A stretch of 24,715 bases of DNA. Origin: Bacteroidales bacterium UBA1199 (GTDB lineage: Bacteria > Bacteroidota > Bacteroidia > Bacteroidales > UBA932). Below are positions 1-7,547 of the stretch, one piece after another (the first letter of the stretch is position 1; every line of letters begins with the position of its first letter). Both the position numbers and the translations under genes were made by a program. Where the stretch lies: contig DBXZ01000027.1 in assembly GCA_002309795.1 (NCBI GenBank), forward strand, positions 116,846 through 141,560, read 5' to 3'. The notes below the pieces were generated by a model. The model ran no database searches. It worked only from the letters and a program-made list of their open reading frames with translations, and was not told the origin of the DNA.

Positions 1-573
1 GAGGATGTCGTTCTGGATGGTACCCGCCATCTCTTCGAGCTTGACGCCCTGCTCCAGGCCGGCCACGATATAGAAGGCCAGCACCGGGAGGACGGCGCCG
101 TTCATGGTCATGGAGACGGACATCTTGCCCAGCGGAATCTGGTCGAAGAGGACCTTCATATCCTCCACGGAGCAGATGGAAACGCCTGCTTTGCCCACAT
201 CACCCACTACGCGCGGGTGGTCGGCGTCGTAACCGCGGTGGGTAGCCAGGTCGAATGCGACCGACAGACCCTTCTGTCCGGCAGCCAGGTTGCGGCGGTA
301 GAATGCGTTGGACTCTTCAGCGGTGGAGAAACCCGCATACTGGCGGATGGTCCACGGCTTGTTCACGTACATCGTGGAGTAAGGACCGCGCAGGAACGGA
401 GGGAGGCCGGCGGCATAGTTCAGATGCTCCATGCCCTCCAGATCTTTGGCGGTATAGAGCGGCTTCACCTCAATCTTCTCAGGAGCGAGCCAGTTTTCGC
501 CTGCCAGGGCGGCGTTGCAACCTTTGGAGGCAGCGCCCGCGTATTCGATATCTTTATTGAAATCAGGTCTCAT
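1..573 (-). CDS. mutB: Methylmalonyl-CoA mutase large (catalytic) subunit, N-terminal part, cut by window edge
   Basis: The reverse strand reads open from an ATG at 573 to the window edge, 191 codons. The large subunit carries the adenosylcobalamin-dependent active site that interconverts succinyl-CoA and (R)-methylmalonyl-CoA, the step linking succinate to propionate in Bacteroidales. Seen here is only the start of the TIM-barrel, with well-conserved stretches: RGPYSTMY around residue 62, [20 protein letters not shown] just after residue 75, [15 protein letters not shown], and [18 protein letters not shown]. The B12-binding domain lies outside the window. The start is 15 bases beyond the stop of the small-subunit gene, with a strong ribosome binding site GGGAGG (581-586) seven bases upstream, so the pair is one operon transcribed leftward. 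Family assignment is secure; completeness of the gene cannot be judged. Confidence 0.96.
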   Translation of the reverse strand, partial: MRPDFNKDIEYAGAASKGCNAALAGENWLAPEKIEVKPLYTAKDLEGMEHLNYAAGLPPFLRGPYSTMYVNKPWTIRQYAGFSTAEESNAFYRRNLAAGQKGLSVAFDLATHRGYDADHPRVVGDVGKAGVSICSVEDMKVLFDQIPLGKMSVSMTMNGAVLPVLAFYIVAGLEQGVKLEEMAGTIQNDIL

Positions 574-588
574 GGTTCTTCCTCCCAA

Positions 589-2475
589 TTAAAGCGGCTT
601 GATGCCCATCGCCTGCTGATACTCCCTGAGGGTATCGAGGATGTTGCATTTTACGTGGATGTAGTGGTTGATACCCTTCTCTTCGAGCTGCGGGCGGCAC
701 TCCGGATCGCCGGCGACCACCAGGATGGCACGGTCGCCGAGCAACTCGGCAATCTGCGGAACGGCTTCGGCGTATTCGTCGTCGGCCGAGCAGGCTACGA
801 CGATATCGGCCTTGGCGGCCACGGCGGCCTTGACGCCCTCTTCAATGGTTGCAAAGCGGTTGTTGTCCACCACTTTAAAGCCGGCTACGGCGAAGAAGTT
901 GCAGCTGAACTGCGCACGCGCACGGCACATGGCCAGGTTGCCGAAGGTCAGCATGAAGACCACCGGCTGGCGGCCGCTGCGGTCGGTTGCCAGGCGGAGC
1001 GCCTCGAACGGCTGGGCGGCGCGGTACTTGCGCAACGGCTCGGCGATGCGTTCTTCTCCGCATCCGCAGTCGCACTTGCATTCGCACTCCCCAGTGACGA
1101 TTTCCTTGGTAATCTCGTCCGAAGCCTTCTCGAGGAAGTTCGGGAACTGGTTGGTACCGAGAATCGTTTCGCGGCGCTGCGCGAAGTTCTTGTCTTTCTT
1201 GTCAGCGACAGCCTTGACTTCAGCCTGGACGAATCCGGCCTTGAAGGCCTCGGTGTAACCTCCCTTCTCCTCTACAGACTTGAAGAGTTTCCAGGCGGCG
1301 TCGATGATGGAAGCGGTGAGGGTTTCGATATAGTAGGAACCGCCGGCAGGATCGATAATCTTGTCGAAACGGGATTCTTCCTTGAGGATGGACTGCACGT
1401 TGCGCGCAATGCGGTTGGAGAATTCGCCGGGAGCGCGGAAAGCGTAGTCGAAGGGAAGCACCTCCAGCGAGTGAACGCCTGCGATGGCTGCGCTCATGGC
1501 CTCCGTGGTTCCGCGGAGCATGTTCACGTAGGCATCGTAAACGGTCTGGTTCCAGGAACTGGTAACCGCATGGACGAATATCTTCTGCGCACAGCCGCAG
1601 GTTGCGCCGTAGTCCTTCACGATATTGGACCAAAGCACGCGGGCCGCACGGAATTTGGCAATCTCCATAAAGTAGTTGGAACTGATGCCGAAGGTGAACT
1701 TCATGCGGCGGCCGATCTCGTTGACGTCGAGTCCGCGGTCCGTGAGGGCAGCCAGGTAATCGCTGCCGATTGCCAGCGCAAAACCGAGTTCCTGCACGAT
1801 GCTGGCACCGGCGTCGTTGAAGTCGTAAGCCTCCACGTTGATGACGCGGATCTGCGGATATTTTTCAACGGCCTTGATGCAGGATGCGAGAATGTCGTAT
1901 GCTTTGTCCTGGCAGAACTTGCCGCGGGTGGTGAGCATGTGCAGCGGGCTTACATCGAAGGAGGCACGGACCTCTTCCGGCTTCACGCCCTCGCCCTCGA
2001 CATAGGCGAGGAAGTTGGAGATGGTCTCCTCAGCCACCTTGGGACGCACTTCGCAGAAGTTGACCTCTACGGCAGGGAGCGAAATACCCTTGAGAAGTTT
2101 CCCGTAGTCTGCCACGGTGAGCGGCTTGCGCTCGTCAATGCAGAAGCCGATGGACTGAACGCCTTTCATCAGGCCGTCCAGGGCCTGCTTGTTGGCCTTT
2201 TCAGGGCCGATTTCACAGAGGCAGTAGTCCTGACGCGTCAGCCATTCGTTGGTGGGGACGTTTCCCCTGACGAAGGGGAACTCGCCCGGAAGCGTGCCCA
2301 GGAATTTCAAGTCCTTGAGATTCTCGGCACGGTAATAAGGCCTCACTGCAAATCCCTCATGGGTTTTCCAGACGAGCTTCTTGTCGTAGTCGCCCCCCTT
2401 GAGATCTTTGATGATTACCTCGTCCCACTGTTCCGTTGAAACAGGAGGGAATTCAGTAAAGAGTTTGTTAGCCAT
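589..2475 (-). CDS. mutA: Methylmalonyl-CoA mutase small subunit (non-catalytic partner)
   Basis: The 628-residue protein has the two-part mutase layout: a TIM-barrel-like domain (roughly residues 20-440; family blocks GTTEAMSAAIAG near 322 and DPAGGSYYIETLT near 375) and a C-terminal flavodoxin-like domain (about 505-628). The C-terminal domain has TFGNLAMCRARAQF where the large subunit has the B12-ligand motif DxHxxG; loss of that His is expected for the small subunit, which forms the heterodimer but does not bind cobalamin. Odd feature: the linker holds five cysteines alternating with other residues (464, 466, 468, 470, 472), which I do not recall from this family. The gene is first in the mut operon, 15 bases before the large-subunit gene. 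A TAnnTTTG box sits about 65 bases upstream, overlapping the divergent promoter of the hydrolase gene. Confidence 0.95.
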   Translation of the reverse strand: MANKLFTEFPPVSTEQWDEVIIKDLKGGDYDKKLVWKTHEGFAVRPYYRAENLKDLKFLGTLPGEFPFVRGNVPTNEWLTRQDYCLCEIGPEKANKQALDGLMKGVQSIGFCIDERKPLTVADYGKLLKGISLPAVEVNFCEVRPKVAEETISNFLAYVEGEGVKPEEVRASFDVSPLHMLTTRGKFCQDKAYDILASCIKAVEKYPQIRVINVEAYDFNDAGASIVQELGFALAIGSDYLAALTDRGLDVNEIGRRMKFTFGISSNYFMEIAKFRAARVLWSNIVKDYGATCGCAQKIFVHAVTSSWNQTVYDAYVNMLRGTTEAMSAAIAGVHSLEVLPFDYAFRAPGEFSNRIARNVQSILKEESRFDKIIDPAGGSYYIETLTASIIDAAWKLFKSVEEKGGYTEAFKAGFVQAEVKAVADKKDKNFAQRRETILGTNQFPNFLEKASDEITKEIVTGECECKCDCGCGEERIAEPLRKYRAAQPFEALRLATDRSGRQPVVFMLTFGNLAMCRARAQFSCNFFAVAGFKVVDNNRFATIEEGVKAAVAAKADIVVACSADDEYAEAVPQIAELLGDRAILVVAGDPECRPQLEEKGINHYIHVKCNILDTLREYQQAMGIKPL

Positions 2476-2539
2476 TGTTAGCGGATTGAATTATGGGGTC
2501 GTTTGTTGTTTATATCAATATTTCATCTTGATTAATCTG

Positions 2540-2547
2540 CAAAATTA
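2540..2547 (-). promoter_or_regulatory. Bacteroidetes -7 promoter box for the mutA-mutB operon
   Basis: The minus strand reads TAATTTTG, an exact match to TAnnTTTG. Twenty bases upstream on the minus strand is TTTC (2568-2571), a near match to the -33 element TTTG. Transcription would start near 2535, leaving a leader of about 60 bases before the mutA ATG. The box lies between the two elements of the divergent promoter. Confidence 0.6.
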
Positions 2548-2559
2548 CGATTAATTTTC

Positions 2560-2567
2560 TACATTTG
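2560..2567 (+). promoter_or_regulatory. Bacteroidetes -7 promoter box for the alpha/beta hydrolase gene
   Basis: TACATTTG matches TAnnTTTG exactly; no good -33 element is visible (CTGC at 2537-2540 is weak, with a 19-base spacer). It overlaps the in-frame ATG at 2565, which argues against that codon being the translation start. Confidence 0.55.
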
Positions 2568-2588
2568 GAAACCAAAATGGACGCCTCG

Positions 2589-3512
2589 ATGAAACGACTT
2601 TTCAGCCTCTTGATTATCACCTCTTTGACCTGTTTTACCGCTTTTTCGCAAGAACCCGACCGCAGTATTGTCTACGCAGTAGACGACAGCCTGATTCTGG
2701 GCATGGACCTCTATGCGCCGCAAGACGCCGAGCCCACTCACCCGTGCGTCATTTTCATCTATGGCGGCGGCTTTACCGAGAACAACCAGAAAGCGGAATC
2801 GACGCGCGCCTTCTGCCGCAAACTGGCCGATGACGGATTCGTGACCTTCGCCATCGATTACCGGCTGGGGCTGAAAGGGTTTGTCAGCCACGGAAAGATG
2901 GGGATGATCAAACCCACCCGGAATGCCATCCAGATGGCCGCGGAAGACCTGTTCCGCGCACTGGACTGCATCCTGAAGAACGCATCCGACCTGCGCGTGG
3001 ACCCGGAAAAGATTATCCTCACGGGCAGCAGCGCCGGGGCCATCACCGCCCTTCAGTCAGACTATGAACTGGGCAACCGCACGCCGATGACCGCACAGAT
3101 TCCGACGGACTTCCGCTTTGCAGGCGTGGTATCCTTCGCGGGCGCCATCTTCTCGAGCGACGGCGCCGTCAAATACCGCATCCATCCGCCGGCTCCCACT
3201 TTCTTCCTGCACGGCACGGCGGACCGGCTGGTCACTTACGGTTCCATGCGCTTCTTCAAACTGGGCTTCTTCGGCGCGAAGCCGCTCATCAAGCGGTTCG
3301 AGAAGGCGGGCTATCCCTATCTTGCCCTGCGCTACAAGGATGAAGGGCATGTGGTTTCCACGAAAATCATCAAGGAATACGACGCCTTGATGTGGTTCAT
3401 CGATAAGATGGCACTGGGGAAGGCAAACTACCGGATCGACGTCACTTTCAACGATGTAAACCGCGAACCCGTATGGTGGGACCGCATCGGCCCCGAGGGG
3501 ATTTACAAATAA
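2589..3512 (+). CDS. Secreted alpha/beta hydrolase (esterase/lipase-like)
   Basis: This 307-residue protein has an N-terminal signal peptide (about residues 1-20, ending AFS before QEP) and an alpha/beta-hydrolase fold. Visible landmarks are the oxyanion-hole stretch YGGGF near residue 58, the nucleophile elbow GSSAG with Ser148, an acid candidate Asp212 in HGTADRLV, and His254 in DEGHVV, so the Ser-Asp-His triad looks complete. It resembles the esterase/carboxylesterase group annotated as BD-FAE or dienelactone-hydrolase-like; the substrate cannot be read from the sequence. Two further in-frame ATGs lie upstream (2565, 2577), but the first sits inside the -7 box and the signal peptide begins naturally at 2589, so I chose 2589. 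The cysteine at position 15 does not form a proper lipobox, so it is probably not a lipoprotein. Confidence 0.85.
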   Translation: MKRLFSLLIITSLTCFTAFSQEPDRSIVYAVDDSLILGMDLYAPQDAEPTHPCVIFIYGGGFTENNQKAESTRAFCRKLADDGFVTFAIDYRLGLKGFVSHGKMGMIKPTRNAIQMAAEDLFRALDCILKNASDLRVDPEKIILTGSSAGAITALQSDYELGNRTPMTAQIPTDFRFAGVVSFAGAIFSSDGAVKYRIHPPAPTFFLHGTADRLVTYGSMRFFKLGFFGAKPLIKRFEKAGYPYLALRYKDEGHVVSTKIIKEYDALMWFIDKMALGKANYRIDVTFNDVNREPVWWDRIGPEGIYK

Positions 3513-3518
3513 ATTTCT

Positions 3519-3526
3519 TACCTTTG
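3519..3526 (+). promoter_or_regulatory. Bacteroidetes -7 promoter box upstream of parE
   Basis: TACCTTTG matches TAnnTTTG exactly and lies 24 bases before the parE ATG, just after the hydrolase stop. No clear -33 element is visible. It supports the start at 3551 rather than an earlier ATG inside the hydrolase gene. Confidence 0.55.
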
Positions 3527-3550
3527 CGGGTCATTTTTCAGGAACAGGAG

Positions 3551-5479
3551 ATGAAAGAGATCGAAGACGAAGAGTTACAGCTGCAGCCGCTGGCGTACGG
3601 AGACGAGAGCATGACGCATCTCGAGGATATCGAGCATATCCGCCTGCGTCCCGGTATGTACATCGGCCGTCTGGGTGACGGTACCGCCCCGAACGACGGT
3701 ATGTACGTGCTGATGAAGGAGATTATCGACAACTCGGTAGATGAGTTTTCAGCGGGATTCGGCAAGCAGATCAACATCACCATCACGGACAAGCAGATTG
3801 CCATCCGCGACTACGGCCGCGGCATTCCGTTCGGCATCAACGCCAAGACCGGAATGAACAACCTGGACGCCGCGGTAAGCAAGCTGCATACCGGCGCCAA
3901 GTACGACAACAAAGTCTTCCAGAAGTCCGTAGGTATGAACGGCGTGGGCCTCAAGGCTGCCAACGCCCTCTCTTCGCAGTTTATCGTCCAGAGCTTCCGC
4001 GACGGTGAAACCCTCCGGCTGGAATACTGCCGCGGCAAGCTGGTCACGCCGGACTTCACCCCCGTTCCCACGTCGGAACGCAACGGTACGCTGGTCTCCT
4101 TCATCCCGGACGACACCCTCTTCGAGCCCTACGAGTACAATCTCGAGTACATCGAGACGATGCTCCGCAACTACTCCTACCTCAACGTGGGACTGCGCCT
4201 GACCTTCAACGGCCAGGAGTACAAGTCGACAAACGGCCTGCTGGACCTGCTGAACGAAACGATCGACGAAGAGCCGCTCTACGCTCCGATCCACCTGAAA
4301 ACCGGTGATATCGAGGTAGCTTTCACCCACGGAAACGGCTACGGCGAGAACATCTACTCGTTCGTGAACGGCCAGAACACCACCCTGGGCGGTACGCATC
4401 TCTCCGCCTTCAAAGAGGTAATCGCCAAGGTGCTCAAGGATTTCTACAAGAAAGATTTCAACCCCGTCGATGTCCGCCAGGGCATCATCGGCGCCGTGAG
4501 CGTCCGCATCCAGGAGCCCGAATTCGAAGGGCAGACCAAGGTGCAGCTCGGTTCGAAATACATGTGGCAGAACAAGCAGGAAGGCACCCACGGCCCGACC
4601 ATCGTCAAAGAGATGTCCGACTTCCTGATGGCCGACCTGGACAACTACCTGCACAAGAATCTTGACGTGGCCGATATCATCCTGAAGAAGATTCAGGATT
4701 CGGAGCGCGAGCGCAATGCCATCTCGAGCATCAGCAAGAAGACAAAGGCGCGCCTCAAGAAAGCCAGCATCCACAACAAGAAGCTGCGTGACTGCAAGAT
4801 CCACTACGGCGACCGCAGTCCTCTCTCCGACGAGACCACCATCTTCATCACCGAGGGTGACTCCGCATCAGGCTCCATCACCAAGAGCCGCGACGCCAAC
4901 ACGCAGGCCGTTTTCAGCCTGATGGGCAAGCCCTTCAACTGCGCAAAAGCCTCCAAGAAAGATCTTTACGTAGACAAGAACGTGGAGCTCTGCCTGCTTC
5001 AGTCCGCCCTCAATATCGAGGAAGGCGTGGACGGTCTGCGTTACAACAACATCGTGATCGCGACCGATGCCGACGTGGACGGCATGCACATCCGCCTGCT
5101 GATGCTGACCTTCTTCCTGAAGTTCTATCCCGACGTGGTCCGCGCCGGCCATCTCTATATTCTCCAGACCCCGCTCTTCCGTGTCCGCGACAAGAAGAAC
5201 AACTTCTACTGTTACAACAGCGCCGAGAAGGAAGAGGCCCTCAAAAAACTGGGACGCAACGCCGAAATCACCCGGTTCAAGGGACTCGGCGAGATCTCCC
5301 CGGACGAATTCAAGGGTTTCATAGGCAAGGACATCCGGCTGGAGATGGTCCGTCTGACCGGCGAAGACAAGATTGCCGACCTGATTGAGTTTTACATGGG
5401 GAACAACACCCCTACCCGTCAAAAGTTTATCCGCACCAATCTCCGCAGCGAGATTGAAAATACGGAGGAAGACCAGTAA
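3551..5479 (+). CDS. parE: DNA topoisomerase IV subunit B (ATPase subunit)
   Basis: This 642-residue type IIA topoisomerase ATPase subunit, with ParC, decatenates daughter chromosomes. In order: GHKL ATPase domain with RLRPGMYIG (32-39), the catalytic E57 and Mg-binding N61 in KEIIDN, RDYGRGIP (86-93) and the Gly-rich lid around 128-136; the transducer domain with the QTK loop (328-330); then TOPRIM with EGDSASGS (435-442) and TDADVDG (505-511). Length and overall sequence fit Bacteroidetes ParE better than GyrB. The reading frame is open further upstream, but that would overlap the hydrolase; the ATG at 3551 has AGGAA seven bases before it and the -7 box at 3519. No parC is adjacent. The stop overlaps the ATG of the next gene by one base (TAATG), implying coupled translation. 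Confidence 0.93.
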   Translation: MKEIEDEELQLQPLAYGDESMTHLEDIEHIRLRPGMYIGRLGDGTAPNDGMYVLMKEIIDNSVDEFSAGFGKQINITITDKQIAIRDYGRGIPFGINAKTGMNNLDAAVSKLHTGAKYDNKVFQKSVGMNGVGLKAANALSSQFIVQSFRDGETLRLEYCRGKLVTPDFTPVPTSERNGTLVSFIPDDTLFEPYEYNLEYIETMLRNYSYLNVGLRLTFNGQEYKSTNGLLDLLNETIDEEPLYAPIHLKTGDIEVAFTHGNGYGENIYSFVNGQNTTLGGTHLSAFKEVIAKVLKDFYKKDFNPVDVRQGIIGAVSVRIQEPEFEGQTKVQLGSKYMWQNKQEGTHGPTIVKEMSDFLMADLDNYLHKNLDVADIILKKIQDSERERNAISSISKKTKARLKKASIHNKKLRDCKIHYGDRSPLSDETTIFITEGDSASGSITKSRDANTQAVFSLMGKPFNCAKASKKDLYVDKNVELCLLQSALNIEEGVDGLRYNNIVIATDADVDGMHIRLLMLTFFLKFYPDVVRAGHLYILQTPLFRVRDKKNNFYCYNSAEKEEALKKLGRNAEITRFKGLGEISPDEFKGFIGKDIRLEMVRLTGEDKIADLIEFYMGNNTPTRQKFIRTNLRSEIENTEEDQ

Positions 5480-6054
5480 TGCGCGCAAAAACAGCCAAAG
5501 TACTGCTTCGACTCATGGGCTGGAAGGGCATCGGAGGCCCTGCGCCCGACAAAAAATGTATTTTTCTGGGGGTGCCCCACACCAGTATCGCCGACTTTTT
5601 CGTAGCCTGGGTCTACTGCCGTTCGGTGGGAATGAAGACCGCCATCGTGGTCAAGGACACCTTTTACCGGTGGCCTTTCCGGAAACTGCTGGACAGCGTG
5701 GGCGTAATCCACATCGACCGTTCGCACCCGACCGGTACGGTGAAGAGCGTGATTGACGCTTTCAACAGCCGCGACGAAATGGCCCTGGGCATCGCTCCCG
5801 AAGGCACCCGCGCTCCCGTCAAGAACTGGAAGACCGGCTTCCACACCATCGCCCGCGAGGCGGGGGTTCCGGTCTACGTCTCCTTCATCGACTGGGGCAC
5901 GAAGCGCGTGGGAATCGGCGAACGGTTCGAATGCACGGCGGATGCCCGCGCCGATATGGTCGCCATTCAGAAGATGTACAAAAAAATGGGTGTCGTCGGA
6001 CGACACCCTAAGAATTTCGTCTTTCTGGACGAAGTAGAAAAGTCGGCGGAGTAG
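5479..6054 (+). CDS. PlsC-family acyltransferase (lysophospholipid acyltransferase-like)
   Basis: The 191-residue protein has the two hallmarks of the PlsC/LPLAT family: the catalytic HX4D motif (H34 to D39 in HTSIAD) and the EGTR motif at 108-111, with IDRS near 79-82 between them. Such enzymes move an acyl chain from acyl-ACP or acyl-CoA to a glycerol- or amine-headed lipid at the inner face of the cytoplasmic membrane. It is short for a 1-acylglycerol-3-phosphate acyltransferase and lacks an N-terminal membrane helix, so the acceptor may be another lipid. It overlaps the parE stop by one base. The last 25 or so codons contain a perfect inverted repeat that seems to act as the terminator of efp on the other strand; only three bases separate the two stop codons. 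Confidence 0.85.
   Translation: MRAKTAKVLLRLMGWKGIGGPAPDKKCIFLGVPHTSIADFFVAWVYCRSVGMKTAIVVKDTFYRWPFRKLLDSVGVIHIDRSHPTGTVKSVIDAFNSRDEMALGIAPEGTRAPVKNWKTGFHTIAREAGVPVYVSFIDWGTKRVGIGERFECTADARADMVAIQKMYKKMGVVGRHPKNFVFLDEVEKSAE
5980..6008 (-). terminator. Rho-independent terminator of efp, embedded in the acyltransferase gene
   Basis: Positions 5988-6008 form a perfect palindrome (10-base arms GGGTGTCGTC/GACGACACCC around one base; in practice a stem of about 8 pairs with a 5-base loop). On the minus strand it is followed by one A and then seven T residues (5986-5980), the layout of an intrinsic terminator. It lies about 50 bases past the efp stop codon. There is no T run on the plus side, so it should act only on leftward transcripts. 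It falls entirely within the acyltransferase coding sequence. Confidence 0.8.
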
Positions 6055-6057
6055 CCG

Positions 6058-6630
6058 TTACTTTACACGCTCACCATAGGAACGGTCCGTCGTATTGACG
6101 CGGATCAGTTCGTCGGTCTGGATGAAGAGCGGAACCATGATCTTGGCACCCGTTTCCAGCGTAGCTTCTTTGAGCGCGTTGGTCGATGCGGTGTCGCCCT
6201 TGACAGCCGGTTCGGTATAGGTGACGCGGAGCTCCACGTAGGTCGGGAGTTCGCAGGTAAGGCACTTCTCCTCATCGCCGTCCACATGGAAGACCATCTG
6301 GACCACCTGGCCCTCTTTCATCAGGTCTGCGTTCTCTACGAGATCCTTGGGGATGGGAATCTGGTCAAAGGTTTCCGTGTTCATGAAGTTGAATACATCC
6401 TCCTCTGCATAGAGGAACTGATACTCGCGGTGTTCGACGGTGATCACGTCGATCTTCTCGCCCGCGTTCCAGGTCTTCTCCAGAATACGGCCGTTCTCGA
6501 GGTTGCGCAGTTTGGATTTGACAAAGGCGGGACCCTTACCCGGTTTGACATGCTGGAACCAAACGATGGAGCAGGGTTTTCCTTCAAAATCGAGATAGAG
6601 ACCGTTCTTGAAATCAGCTGTTGTTGCCAT
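6058..6630 (-). CDS. efp: Translation elongation factor P
   Basis: EF-P, 190 residues, binds between the P and E sites of the ribosome and relieves stalling at polyproline stretches. The three beta-barrel domains are covered at normal length. The loop that reaches the P-site tRNA is HVKPGKGPAFV, with the modifiable lysine at position 32. Nothing here shows which modification this lysine carries; no epmA/B-like or ymfI-like gene is in the window. Domains II and III are recognisable from the conserved stretch TYVELRVTYTEPAVKGDTAS and the C-terminal IRVNT..SYGERVK. A TAnnTTTG box at 6671-6678 and a terminator at 5980-6008 suggest a single-gene transcript, although ispH lies only 55 bases upstream on the same strand. 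Confidence 0.97.
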   Translation of the reverse strand: MATTADFKNGLYLDFEGKPCSIVWFQHVKPGKGPAFVKSKLRNLENGRILEKTWNAGEKIDVITVEHREYQFLYAEEDVFNFMNTETFDQIPIPKDLVENADLMKEGQVVQMVFHVDGDEEKCLTCELPTYVELRVTYTEPAVKGDTASTNALKEATLETGAKIMVPLFIQTDELIRVNTTDRSYGERVK

Positions 6631-6670
6631 AAAAGAATTGTATATCTGTTAAAAATTTGTTTCGAGGCTG

Positions 6671-6678
6671 CAAAAATA
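6671..6678 (-). promoter_or_regulatory. Bacteroidetes -7 promoter box for efp
   Basis: The minus strand reads TATTTTTG, matching TAnnTTTG, in the 55-base gap between ispH and efp. The predicted start near 6664 gives a leader of roughly 34 bases. No convincing -33 element is seen at the usual spacing, so this is a moderate call. Confidence 0.5.
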
Positions 6679-6685
6679 GGAAAAA

Positions 6686-7546
6686 TCAGCAAAATAGTGA
6701 AGAAACTTTGGCGGCCGTCTCCTCCAGTTGCCACTTGGGGGTGGAAGTGGCGCCGCAGACGCCCACCGTGTCGCCCTCGCTGAACCACGAAGGGTCGATC
6801 TGCGAAGCGTCTTCCATCCAGCGGGAGCGGGGATTCACACTCCGGCACAGGTCGAACAGCACTTTGCCGTTCGAACTCTCCTTCCCGCTGACAAAGAGAA
6901 TGACGGAGTGCGCACGGGCGAAAGCGACGAGCGATTTGTGGCGCGAGGCCACCTGCCGGCAGATGGTGTCGAATACCACCGTGTGGTTGCACCGCTCCTC
7001 CACCGCCCGGCAAACCTGCGCATATTCATCCGGATCTTTGGTGGTCTGCGAGAAGAGGGCGACCGGCCGCGAAGGATCGATCCGTTCCACCTCTTCCAGG
7101 CTGCCGATTACCAGTGCGGTCCCCTCCGTCTGGCCCACCAGGCCGTTGACCTCGGCATGGCCCCGTTTTCCGAAGATGACCACCTGGCCGCCGGAATCTT
7201 TCATTCCGCGGTAAACCTCCTTGACCTTCTGTTGCAGCTGAAGCACCACCGGGCAGGTGCAGTCGATGATACGGATGCCGTTGGCGGCCGCCAGCGCATA
7301 GGTGGCGGGGGGTTCGCCGTGAGCCCGGATCAAAAGCGTCTCGTCGTGAAGCGTGCGGACATCGTCCAGCTCCAGAATCTCCAGGCCCTTGGCCTTCAGC
7401 CGTTCCAGTTCAAGCGAGTTGTGGACGATGGCGCCCAGCGAATAGAGCCGCGGCTCACGGGAGAGATACTCTTCCGCCTGCCGGACAGCCCGGACCACAC
7501 CGTTGCAGAAGCCGCTGCCGGGATCGATTTCAACGGTAATGTTCAT
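6686..7546 (-). CDS. ispH: 4-hydroxy-3-methylbut-2-enyl diphosphate reductase
   Basis: IspH (LytB) catalyses the last step of the MEP isoprenoid pathway, reducing HMBPP to IPP and DMAPP with a 4Fe-4S cluster. The 286-residue protein has the three cluster cysteines in their usual contexts: C14 in GFCNGV, C98 in CTCPVV and C196 in TICRQV. The substrate-binding residues are also visible: H41 in VHN, H76 in AHGEPP, H130 and E132 in HAEVNG, and SSN near 224 (followed by G, where many homologues have S). It starts one base after the stop of cmk, so the two are co-transcribed and probably translationally coupled. Gene order cmk-ispH is plausible for Bacteroidales, though I cannot verify its conservation. 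Confidence 0.95.
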   Translation of the reverse strand: MNITVEIDPGSGFCNGVVRAVRQAEEYLSREPRLYSLGAIVHNSLELERLKAKGLEILELDDVRTLHDETLLIRAHGEPPATYALAAANGIRIIDCTCPVVLQLQQKVKEVYRGMKDSGGQVVIFGKRGHAEVNGLVGQTEGTALVIGSLEEVERIDPSRPVALFSQTTKDPDEYAQVCRAVEERCNHTVVFDTICRQVASRHKSLVAFARAHSVILFVSGKESSNGKVLFDLCRSVNPRSRWMEDASQIDPSWFSEGDTVGVCGATSTPKWQLEETAAKVSSLFC

Positions 7547-7547
7547 C

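Noticed and set aside
217..2439. A 740-codon open frame on the plus strand opposite mutA and the start of mutB
   Set aside because: It is in register with the sense codons, so its stops would need TTA, CTA or TCA codons in mutA, which this GC-rich genome avoids. The translation resembles no known family, while the minus strand is a textbook mutase.
3473..3550. An N-terminal extension of ParE starting inside the hydrolase gene
   Set aside because: It would overlap the hydrolase by 40 bases and be translated from upstream of the -7 box at 3519; the extra residues have no family match.
3749..4804. A 351-codon open frame on the minus strand opposite parE
   Set aside because: parE is unmistakable on the plus strand; the antisense product has no recognisable domain.
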